This document shows positions 1 through 6,147 of a DNA stretch of 6,147 nucleotides, one piece after another (position 1 is the stretch's first letter; each line of letters begins with the position of its first letter). The stretch comes from CALGLS01 sp047626155 (GTDB lineage Bacteria > Bacteroidota > Bacteroidia > Chitinophagales > Saprospiraceae): the NCBI GenBank assembly GCA_047626155.1, contig JBLHRR010000223.1, forward strand, positions 1 to 6,147. Direction: 5' to 3'. The translations under genes were made by a program, and so were the position numbers. The notes beneath the pieces are model-generated. The model saw only the letters and a list, made by a program, of their open reading frames with translations, did not search any database and was not told the DNA's origin.

Positions 1-61
1 GGCCACAGAACAAGACGTGGGTTTTCGCAACTGACTCTGTGGCCTCTATGCGCTCTGTGTG
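1..61. repeat. CTCTGTG 9-bp-period repeat with inverted repeat, downstream of the channel gene
   Basis: Three units with an exact 9-bp period lie at 35-61: CTCTGTG at 35-41, CTCTATG at 44-50 and CTCTGTG at 53-59, each followed by two variable bases. GGCCACAGA (1-9) is the perfect reverse complement of TCTGTGGCC (36-44), with 26 bp between. From memory this resembles an intergenic CACAGAG-type repeat seen in many environmental bacteria. The minus-strand transcript of the pump genes runs into it about 25 nt after the channel stop codon, so the inverted repeat could act as a terminator or 3' end stabiliser. Whether a U-tract follows cannot be seen because the window ends at base 1. Confidence 0.7.
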
Positions 62-85
62 AGCATTTTCCTTTTATTCTCCGGA

Positions 86-1441
86 TCAAAGTCCAATCCC
101 CTTCGCCACTCTCCAAGCAAACCAACCTTTATTGTACTCCCCTACCACCTCGATATAATCAATCTCCGCCTGCAAATAAAACTGCTGAGCCTGAAAAACC
201 TCAAATGGTTTTGCGGTCCCCAAACGCTGGCGTTCCATACTCTGACTTAGCGCTTCGCTACTCAAGTCCAAGGCTTCTTTCGCCATCAAAATCTGCTCTC
301 GCCCTACGGCTAAAACAGAAAGGGCTCTAGACACCTCTTCATTTATTTGCGCCTTACATTGCTCTGCTTCAATCTCTTTCAGACGAATCAAACTTTCCGC
401 TTTCTTAGTATCTCCTTTCTGAATCAAAGCGCCCAAAGGTACGCGCCATAACAAAGATCCTGCGAAAGCGCTGGTGGGATACAATTGATTGGGATCCGGA
501 TTGGTCACTGGGTCAATAGGGTTTACATTTCCATTGAAGCGACCAAAGGAAGAACCGTTTAAATCCAGGTGCAATTCAGGTAATAACAAACCTGTGGTAT
601 AGATTTTACTCGCTACTTTCAAGGCTTCTAAATCCAAGGCCAATGCCTTTATTTCAGGTCGCCTTTGATAATCATTCATGGAGGTTGTGATCTCTTCTCC
701 GCTATCTTCCAAAGGAACCAAGGTAGAGTCTACGCTTAGTAAAGTTACATTTTGATCTAAATTCAACAATTGTAATAATTTTGCAGAAGCATTGTTGAGA
801 TCTCTCTTTGCGCTTAAAGCCGCTATGGCTAAATGATTTTTATTGCTTTTTGCTAAAAGTAATTCTGAGGTAAATCTCAACCCAGCGTCTACTTGAATTT
901 CAATTTGCTGGACAATGATTTCTGATTGGCTAAGCAAGTTATTATAAGCGCCCAAATTAAGCTGCGCGCCCATCAGATCATAATAAGCGCTTACAGATTC
1001 AAGCAATGCTTTTTCACGTTCTATTACTGTTCGATATTGACTGGCTTCACTTTTCAACTTCGCCGCTTTCGTTTTGTAAATACCTTCCGCGAAATCCCAA
1101 TTAGCGGCAGCTCCGATTCCGAGCCATAGGTTGTTTTGATCTATGTCTAAGAAGAAGCGACCGTTTCCGTTCATGGCAGCTCCGGAGAGTTGGTTGCCCC
1201 TTGCTCCAGCATAGATTTCGGGCACCCACCATTCTTTTGCTTTCGCTAAATCAGCTAAGGCTAGTTGTTGGCGTTCTTTGTATTCCTTGATCGTTAGATT
1301 TTTTGCTCCGGCTAGTTCGAGGACTTTTTCCAGTGTAATGGGGATGGTTTCACTACTTTGGGCAAAGGTTGTTGTGCATAGGAATATGCTGAAAAGGAAG
1401 CAGAGAGCTATTTTTGTAAGAATATTGTTGTATGCTACCAT
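86..1441 (-). CDS. TolC-family outer-membrane efflux channel protein
   Basis: This is the outer-membrane exit duct of the pump, expected to form a trimeric beta-barrel plus periplasmic alpha-tunnel. From the ATG at 1441 it is 451 residues. It opens with a Sec signal peptide (K10, hydrophobic 11-22) and likely cleavage after TFA (25-27). Two OEP-type repeats follow. In each, a beta-hairpin region (about 77-118 and 287-338) is flanked by long Ala/Leu/Glu/Lys-rich helices. The end, with RLGTAKPFEVFQAQ (406-419) and then a Tyr- and Trp-containing helix, is typical of TolC proteins. The same frame stays open to an ATG at 1567, but this would add 42 residues before the signal peptide, including PAGGGSPLGAGAKG from a repeat-like block. 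I therefore prefer 1441, which is directly preceded in the transcript by an A7 tract (1449-1443). The gap to the adaptor gene is then 229 bp, so a separate promoter is possible, although I see no convincing Bacteroidota -7 box. Confidence 0.92.
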   Translation of the reverse strand: MVAYNNILTKIALCFLFSIFLCTTTFAQSSETIPITLEKVLELAGAKNLTIKEYKERQQLALADLAKAKEWWVPEIYAGARGNQLSGAAMNGNGRFFLDIDQNNLWLGIGAAANWDFAEGIYKTKAAKLKSEASQYRTVIEREKALLESVSAYYDLMGAQLNLGAYNNLLSQSEIIVQQIEIQVDAGLRFTSELLLAKSNKNHLAIAALSAKRDLNNASAKLLQLLNLDQNVTLLSVDSTLVPLEDSGEEITTSMNDYQRRPEIKALALDLEALKVASKIYTTGLLLPELHLDLNGSSFGRFNGNVNPIDPVTNPDPNQLYPTSAFAGSLLWRVPLGALIQKGDTKKAESLIRLKEIEAEQCKAQINEEVSRALSVLAVGREQILMAKEALDLSSEALSQSMERQRLGTAKPFEVFQAQQFYLQAEIDYIEVVGEYNKGWFAWRVAKGIGL

Positions 1442-1450
1442 ATTTTTTTG

Positions 1451-1518
1451 CCAGCCCTTAGCCCCTGCCCCTAAAGGGGAGCCGCCACCCGCAGGCATCT
1501 CGACGAGAAAAGAAGCTT
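1451..1518. repeat. GC-rich repeat-like block upstream of the channel gene
   Basis: This stretch is far richer in G and C than the AT-rich DNA on both sides. It contains CCCCTAAAGGGG (1468-1479), in which CCCCT and AGGGG are complementary, a nearby second CCCCT (1462-1466), and the palindrome TCTCGACGAGA (1498-1508). From memory, blocks with a CCCCTTTAGGGG-like core are common interspersed intergenic repeats in Bacteroidota; I could not check this. It lies in frame with the channel gene, and translation would give a Gly/Pro/Ala-rich segment that does not fit in front of a signal peptide. It is therefore more likely 5' untranslated DNA. The boundaries are approximate. Confidence 0.6.
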
Positions 1519-1591
1519 GGTTTTTAAAAGTGTACAGTAGTCTAATATTATTGTAAATGTTTTTCATCGTTTTATTTTGGATGATGTTTTA

Positions 1592-1634
1592 ACTAATGAA
1601 TAGTTATTAGTCTCCACGCTTTTTTAGTATTAGT
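1592..1634. repeat. Short ATTAGT direct and inverted repeats in the adaptor-channel gap
   Basis: TATTAGT occurs at 1605-1611 and 1628-1634, and its core appears inverted as ACTAAT at 1592-1597. ACTAAT and ATTAGT (1606-1611) could form a weak 6-bp AT hairpin with an 8-nt loop. The copies lie about 150-195 bp upstream of the preferred channel start, where an operator or promoter element could sit. In AT-rich DNA such matches may be chance. I found no clear TAnnTTTG-type -7 box next to them. Confidence 0.3.
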
Positions 1635-1670
1635 GGGTAGGCTGTAAACCTAAGATTCCAAAACTGCAAT

Positions 1671-2891
1671 TTACTTCCCCTTTAATATCGCCTTCACCTC
1701 CTGCCCCGGATTCACCAGCCCCTTCCCATTAATAATGATCTGCGACTCCTTCGTAATATCCGAATTCAAAACCTCAAAATAATCTTTGTCCGACAAACCC
1801 GTTTTCAATGGAATCCGCTTCACAATATTATTCTCTACCACCAATACATAATCTTCATTTTTGTAACGCACTTTAGACATAATTGGCAAAGACAAAATAT
1901 TACTTCGGCTACCAACCTGCATCAATACTTTTGCATACATCCCTGTGATGATTTTTCCATTGGAATTATCCAAATCAATTTCCACCTGCATCGTTCGAGA
2001 CATTGGATCCAAGGAGTTAGAGCTACGACTTATTTTGGCTTTGTAACTCTCTCCAGACAACTCTGGAAAACTAAGCGAAACATCCATTCCTTTCTTAATC
2101 GCCACCGCATCGGATTCAGGCACCGGCAATGTCAATCGAATAGGATTGGTATCTTGAATTTCTACGATTGCTTTAGGGTTGGACTGATTCAATCCATTTT
2201 GTAAAAGGCTACCATTATCTACATAACGCTTGCTGACGGTTCCGCTAAATGGCGCTCTAATGCTCAGGTAAGACTGGCGTTTTTTTGCGGTTGCCAAACT
2301 AACTTCCAGAGCCCTAATCATCTCTTGCTGAGCGACTAAGAAAGCTTTTTTACTCTCGACCATGGCCTTCGCTTCAATGGCATTTGCCTGCGCGGTTTCC
2401 ACATCCATTATATTCACCAACTGAGGTGTTTTAGCCTGCACATCTCCCAGTCTTTTTGCAATAGAACTCAATCCACCTTCTTTGGCTTTTGCTGCCGATA
2501 GCTCTGCCTCTGCCGTTTTTATATTGGCCCTGCTGACCGCTAACTCAGAAGTCGCTCTAGCTACCATCTCCGCAATCATCGGGTTTTCCAACAATGCAAT
2601 TACTTCCCCTTTCTTCACCTTATCTCCAATGTCTTTTCTGATACTCATCAGCACTCCACTTTCCATCGCATAAACCGTCACCGATTGGTTGGGCTCTGCG
2701 CTTCCAGTGATCAGCACCTCCGCCGTAAAAGATCTGTTATCCGGATGTACTACTTCTACTGTTTGCACTTTTTTCGCACTTGGCTGAGTAGCATTCCCCA
2801 TTGCTTGTTTATCAGGAGAGTTGCAGCCGCTGAGCCATCCGCAGAGCAATAGGAAGTAGCAGGATTTTTTTATTAGGCGTGAGTGGTTCAT
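1671..2891 (-). CDS. RND efflux periplasmic adaptor (membrane fusion protein), lipoprotein
   Basis: This 406-residue protein is the adaptor that couples the RND pump to the outer-membrane channel. A short basic start and hydrophobic stretch end in the lipobox LSGC (20-23), so C23 should be lipidated and anchor the protein facing the periplasm. The domain order is typical of the HlyD/AcrA family. The first half of the lipoyl (barrel-sandwich) domain is at about 65-105, with SGVLMSIRKDIGDKVKKGE (78-96). An Ala/Glu/Lys-rich alpha-helical coiled-coil hairpin spans about 106-207. The second lipoyl half has IRAPFSGTV (211-219). A beta-barrel domain covers about 250-327 and contains DPMSRTMQVEI (295-305). 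A membrane-proximal domain runs from about 330 to the end, with GLVNPGQEVK (391-400). The start at 2891 places the signal sequence correctly and follows an A7 tract at 2907-2901 (transcript sense). It lies 110 bp after the permease, with the inverted-repeat element between. The family is clear; the substrate is not. Confidence 0.95.
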   Translation of the reverse strand: MNHSRLIKKSCYFLLLCGWLSGCNSPDKQAMGNATQPSAKKVQTVEVVHPDNRSFTAEVLITGSAEPNQSVTVYAMESGVLMSIRKDIGDKVKKGEVIALLENPMIAEMVARATSELAVSRANIKTAEAELSAAKAKEGGLSSIAKRLGDVQAKTPQLVNIMDVETAQANAIEAKAMVESKKAFLVAQQEMIRALEVSLATAKKRQSYLSIRAPFSGTVSKRYVDNGSLLQNGLNQSNPKAIVEIQDTNPIRLTLPVPESDAVAIKKGMDVSLSFPELSGESYKAKISRSSNSLDPMSRTMQVEIDLDNSNGKIITGMYAKVLMQVGSRSNILSLPIMSKVRYKNEDYVLVVENNIVKRIPLKTGLSDKDYFEVLNSDITKESQIIINGKGLVNPGQEVKAILKGK

Positions 2892-2909
2892 TATTATGTA
2901 TTTTTTTGG

Positions 2910-3004
2910 TAACCGCTACGGCGCTACGAAGGCGCTACGTATATATGATGTGTTTGTGTTTTATTTCTTTTTTTCGTTGCGCTTTCGTTGCACCGTTGCG
3001 GTTA
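2910..3004. repeat. 95-bp inverted-repeat element between permease and adaptor genes
   Basis: Two 30-bp arms, 2910-2939 and 2975-3004, are reverse complements at 25 of 30 positions around a 35-bp AT-rich centre (2940-2974). The outer ends are TAACCGC and GCGGTTA on the plus strand. Each arm contains three spaced copies of a short unit: CGCTACG at 2914, 2922 and 2933 in the left arm, and CGTTGC at 2975, 2986 and 2994 in the right arm. In the minus-strand transcript the arms could form a long stem with 25 Watson-Crick pairs, one G-U pair and four single mismatches (three A-A, one A-C). The right arm includes the permease stop codon (3004-3002), and the left arm ends 18 nt before the adaptor ATG. 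The structure is seen directly. Its role is inference: a REP- or MITE-like repeat, an mRNA stabiliser or processing site, or an attenuator between two genes needed in different amounts. Confidence 0.85.
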
Positions 3005-6000
3005 GCCTTTCTTCGCAATTAGAGCATAAAAAATCGGAATCAGATAAAGCGTTATCAGCATCGCCATGAAGGTTCCACCAATCACAGCAATCGCCAGAGG
3101 CACGTTGGATTCTGAACCGGGGCTAGTTGCTAAAGCAGTTGGTAACAGACCAAGAATCGTAGTAGAAGCCGTCATTAATACCGGACGGAAACGATCCGCT
3201 GCGCCATTTACAATTGCTTCCTCTTGCGTCTTTCCTTCCTTGAATAATGCAGAGATTCGATCTACCAGAATATTTCCATAGGAAACCGAAATACCCACCA
3301 TCATAATAATACCCATGATGGATTGAATACTAAGATAGGTTCCAGTGATCCACATCAAAAAGGCAACACCGATGAGTCCAAAAGGGAAGGCCAGTATGAT
3401 GATAAATGGATTTCGGAAAGAACGGAAAAGTGGTGTTATAATTAAGAATGCCAGGACAGCTGCTAGGGCTAAACCCATACCCAGCCCAGCAAATGATTCT
3501 TTGATAATGGCGACCTCTCCTTGGAAATTCACTTTATAACCCGCAGGAAGTTCCATTCGATCGATCATCGCCTGTATCTCATCGGAGACTCGACCAACGT
3601 CTTTTCCTTCTACGTTTGCATAGACGTTGAATTCTCTGGTTAGATTATGGTGATTGATTTCTACGGGGTTTGTTCCGTCTGTTATTTTTGAGAAATTTCT
3701 AAATGGAATGGTCTTGTCCTGAGTCTTAGACCCTACTGCTACGTTTTCTAAAACGAACTGATTGTCGATATAACTTTCTGGATAGGTTACTCCGACATAG
3801 TAGTGATTCCCGTTTCTTTCATCAATCCAAAAGGCCTTATTAAAGGTAACCGAAGAGTTCAGGGCGGAAACCATATTCTTAATGGCGTCTACCGGTTCGA
3901 TCCCCAATTCGGCAGCTTTGATTCTGTCAATATCAATATTTTTAGCTGGTTGATCCAGACGTTGTAGGACACGGACGTCCCTTGTAGCGGCAATGTTAGA
4001 AATACTATCTCTAATTTGCTCTGCCAGTTCGCGAAGAACGGGGAGCTTGTTTCCTTTTACTTGAACGTCAATTGGGGCGGGCTTTCCTTCATTCAATGCG
4101 GCGGTAATCATACCTCCAGTATTGAAGCTGACCTCCACTCCGGGGAATTGCTCATGGAATTGCTCACGTAGACGAGAAGCATAAGTAAAGGTACTTGTCT
4201 GATGTGTTTGCTTTAATTGGACACCGATAAAGGCATCCTGCGCGCCTGAGTTAGGCGTATAAGCTGCGGGCAAATCGTAAAAGACACCGATGTTTCCAAC
4301 GAGCTGTTCGAGGTCCTCTCCCGTTTCTGCACGGATGACTTGCTCCATGGCTGCGACCGTTTCGTTGGTTTTCTGGAGGGTTGTCCCAGATTCCATTCTG
4401 ACTTGGATTTCCATTTGTCCGACATCAGATTGGGGGAACAATTCGTATCCTGTGTTTTTCAATACAAAAACAGAAACCACTAATAACAATATACTCACGA
4501 CTACTATTGGCCAACGCAATTTCAAAGCGCCAACCACCGTCTTTTTATATCTTAAGCCAAGGCGATCAATGAAACGTTGAAAGAAGGCCAATGCTCCTTT
4601 GTTGGAATTGGCATTTTCTGAATTTCCAGTTTCGTCCACTTTATAATTTTTAAAAAAGAAAGCGGCCATTAATGGAATCAGCGTCAGTGAAAACAAGTAA
4701 GAACCGACCATGGCTCCAGTAACAGTTATTGCCAGTGGAGAAAAAAGAAATTTTGTTATCCCGGTCAAAAACAACACGGGGAAGAACACGACGATAATTA
4801 CTAAGGTAGAAGCCAATACCGGATCCGCTACTTCTAACGCCGCCTCTTTCGCTGCGACGAAGGACGACTTGCCCATTTTCAAATGCCGATCTATATTTTC
4901 TAAAACCACAATTGAATTATCCACCAACAAACCTAACACTAAGGCTACACCTCCTAAAGTAATACTATTAATCGCCTGCCCCGTCAGTGACAAAACAATA
5001 AAAGAGAACATTATAGAAAGCGGCAGGGAGATCGCCACGATAAAGGCAGATTTGAAATTTCCTAAGAATAAAATCAATACAATTACGACCAATATCAAAC
5101 CACCCAAGCCCGCATTTTGCAAACCTTTTATCGAATTTCTAACATAGGAAGACTGATCGAAAATCACATTCAACTGCACATCTTCCGGCATTCTTTCTTT
5201 CAATTCCGGCAGCGCCTTTTTTACCGCTTCTACCGAAGCGATGGTATTGGCACCAGCTCTTTTGAAAATAGGAAGATAAACTTGCTCCTTCCCATCGACA
5301 CGTGCAATGTTTGTTTGAATGGCCGAAGCATCTTTAGTCTGCCCAATATCTTTTACAAAGATCGGATTTCCATTTTTATAAGTTATCACAATATCATCGA
5401 AGTCCTTGACATGGATAATCATTCCCTTGGCATCCACCCCATAATTGACCTCTCCGATTTTGGCAACACCGGAAGGAATCATGGTTGTATTTTTCTTTAT
5501 GGCTTCCGCTACTTCCGTTTGCGAAATACCGAGCGCCTCCATTTTATCCGGATCGACATAGACGTAGATCATACGGAGCGAACCACCGTAAGCCGCTGGC
5601 GCTACAATTCCGGGAACACCAGAAAGCATTTGTCGAAGATTGAGGTAAGCCACATCGTAGAGTTCTTTTCCACTTTTCACATCACTACTTACGGTCAACA
5701 GCATCAGCGGTTTAGAAGCGGTCGGATCGAAGGGTTGAATCATCGGCGGCATGGTACCAGGAGGCTGGTAGTACATGTCACTCACCGCGTAGGAGGAGGT
5801 ATTTGCCATGGCTTCTGCTGGGTCGATGTCTTCGCCGTAGAAGTTTGTAACAATACTTACACCCATCAAACTTTTGGAGAGTTGTTTTTCGATTCCGGGC
5901 GATTGCCCCGTCCAACGTTCCATCCGGCTGGTGATGTCTTTTTCGACCACCTTGGCGGGCATCCCTGGATATAGGGTAATGACCTGCATCGCTGATTTTT

Positions 6001-6115
6001 TGAATTGCGGGAGGATATCCACGGCCATTCTGGGAATCAGGACGCCTGCGAGTACAGCGACAATGATGGCGAAGACGAGCACCAAGTATGGATTTCTGAA
6101 AGATAAGTTGATCAT
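3002..6115 (-). CDS. RND-family efflux permease (AcrB/HAE1-like superfamily, divergent clade), inner-membrane pump
   Basis: This 1037-residue protein is the proton-driven pump of a tripartite efflux system. Its length and layout match the RND superfamily: TM1 at about 9-28, a large periplasmic loop to about 333, TM2-TM6 at about 335-487, TM7 at about 534-552, a second periplasmic loop to about 873, and TM8-TM12 at about 876-1033. TM4 carries the family motif GLLVDNSIVVLENIDR (395-410) with D399 and E406. The TM11 start is RFRPVLMT (975-982), like RLRPILMT in AcrB. By my alignment, AcrB D408 corresponds to N400 and K940 to S945, while D407, R971 and T978 are kept. The heavy-metal TM4 signature is absent. 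The segment PPGTMPPMIQPFDPTASKP (118-136) recalls a clade of RND permeases common in environmental bacteria. The start at 6115 gives the usual short cytoplasmic lead into TM1 and follows an A-rich stretch. It is the first gene of the set. The substrate is unknown; drugs, lipids or other amphiphiles are all possible. Confidence 0.95.
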   Translation of the reverse strand: MINLSFRNPYLVLVFAIIVAVLAGVLIPRMAVDILPQFKKSAMQVITLYPGMPAKVVEKDITSRMERWTGQSPGIEKQLSKSLMGVSIVTNFYGEDIDPAEAMANTSSYAVSDMYYQPPGTMPPMIQPFDPTASKPLMLLTVSSDVKSGKELYDVAYLNLRQMLSGVPGIVAPAAYGGSLRMIYVYVDPDKMEALGISQTEVAEAIKKNTTMIPSGVAKIGEVNYGVDAKGMIIHVKDFDDIVITYKNGNPIFVKDIGQTKDASAIQTNIARVDGKEQVYLPIFKRAGANTIASVEAVKKALPELKERMPEDVQLNVIFDQSSYVRNSIKGLQNAGLGGLILVVIVLILFLGNFKSAFIVAISLPLSIMFSFIVLSLTGQAINSITLGGVALVLGLLVDNSIVVLENIDRHLKMGKSSFVAAKEAALEVADPVLASTLVIIVVFFPVLFLTGITKFLFSPLAITVTGAMVGSYLFSLTLIPLMAAFFFKNYKVDETGNSENANSNKGALAFFQRFIDRLGLRYKKTVVGALKLRWPIVVVSILLLVVSVFVLKNTGYELFPQSDVGQMEIQVRMESGTTLQKTNETVAAMEQVIRAETGEDLEQLVGNIGVFYDLPAAYTPNSGAQDAFIGVQLKQTHQTSTFTYASRLREQFHEQFPGVEVSFNTGGMITAALNEGKPAPIDVQVKGNKLPVLRELAEQIRDSISNIAATRDVRVLQRLDQPAKNIDIDRIKAAELGIEPVDAIKNMVSALNSSVTFNKAFWIDERNGNHYYVGVTYPESYIDNQFVLENVAVGSKTQDKTIPFRNFSKITDGTNPVEINHHNLTREFNVYANVEGKDVGRVSDEIQAMIDRMELPAGYKVNFQGEVAIIKESFAGLGMGLALAAVLAFLIITPLFRSFRNPFIIILAFPFGLIGVAFLMWITGTYLSIQSIMGIIMMVGISVSYGNILVDRISALFKEGKTQEEAIVNGAADRFRPVLMTASTTILGLLPTALATSPGSESNVPLAIAVIGGTFMAMLITLYLIPIFYALIAKKG

Positions 6116-6147
6116 GATTTTTCGTTGGTAGCGCTTTGTTGGGATCA
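6116..6147 (-). promoter_or_regulatory. Start of the permease 5' leader, A-rich, possibly a degenerate repeat copy
   Basis: These 32 bases immediately precede the permease ATG in the transcript sense. They end in an A-rich tract, CAACGAAAAATC, as usual for Bacteroidota start regions, and show no Shine-Dalgarno sequence. Read on the minus strand they hold CAACAAAGCGC followed by CCAACGAAAAA, resembling CAACGAAAGCGCAACGAAAA in the right arm of the element at 2910-3004, with small insertions and deletions. The promoter, if nearby, is beyond the window edge. Confidence 0.35.

Noticed and set aside
1468..1479. CCCCTAAAGGGG as a stand-alone terminator hairpin after the adaptor gene
   Set aside because: The complementary parts leave only a 2- to 4-nt loop with a very short stem, it lies about 190 bp past the adaptor stop, and in the transcript it is followed by an A-tract, not a U-tract.
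1278..1556. 92-codon plus-strand open frame near the channel gene start
   Set aside because: It is antisense to the signal peptide region and the GC-rich block; no family features.
2961..2974. Plus-strand T-rich tract as a terminator
   Set aside because: It is the loop side of the inverted-repeat element and reads as A-rich in the transcribed (minus) direction, so it cannot be the U-tract of a terminator for these genes. No plus-strand gene ends here.
4710..5147. 145-codon plus-strand open frame
   Set aside because: It is antisense to permease TM2-TM6; its Thr/Lys/Asn-rich low-complexity composition is what the reverse strand of membrane-segment codons gives.
5117..5974. 285-codon plus-strand open frame
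   Set aside because: It lies wholly opposite the permease coding sequence, is rich in His, Arg, Phe and Ile without any recognisable domain, and is best explained as the antisense shadow of a conserved gene.
3002..6115. Heavy-metal RND permease (CzcA/CusA type)
   Set aside because: TM4 reads VDNSIVVLEN instead of the metal-type VDGAVVIVEN-like motif, and I see no Met- or His-rich metal-binding segment in the permease or the adaptor.

Overview
The window holds one complete tripartite RND efflux system, all on the minus strand and read from right to left: an inner-membrane RND permease (6115-3002), a periplasmic adaptor lipoprotein (2891-1671) and a TolC-family outer-membrane channel (1441-86). 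All three reading frames are intact. I see no regulator, RNA gene, transposase, CRISPR array or plus-strand gene. The plus-strand open frames lie opposite these three genes and look like their shadows.

The organism is probably a member of the Bacteroidota, perhaps a Saprospiria- or Cytophagia-like lineage (low confidence below phylum). Reasons: moderate GC content, start codons preceded by A-rich tracts instead of Shine-Dalgarno sequences, an adaptor with a lipoprotein signal, and intergenic repeats of types I recall from that phylum.

In the presumed machine, the permease takes substrate from the periplasm or outer leaflet using the proton gradient, the lipid-anchored adaptor joins it to the channel, and the channel spans the outer membrane. 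The substrate cannot be read from sequence. The permease lacks the heavy-metal (CzcA/CusA) TM4 signature. It also departs from the AcrB proton relay: one of the paired TM4 aspartates is Asn, and the TM10 lysine is Ser.

The less ordinary content is between the genes. The permease-adaptor gap is almost filled by a 95-bp inverted-repeat element (2910-3004) whose 30-bp arms match at 25 of 30 positions, and one arm contains the permease stop codon. A GC-rich repeat-like block (about 1451-1518) precedes the channel gene and, if translated, would place about 42 foreign-looking residues before its signal peptide. After the channel gene, at 1-61, there is a 9-bp-period CTCTGTG repeat with a 9-bp perfect inverted repeat. 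So three different repeat types sit at three gene ends. I did not find a new biological system: the genes are an ordinary efflux pump, and the interest lies in these repeats and in the permease relay residues.
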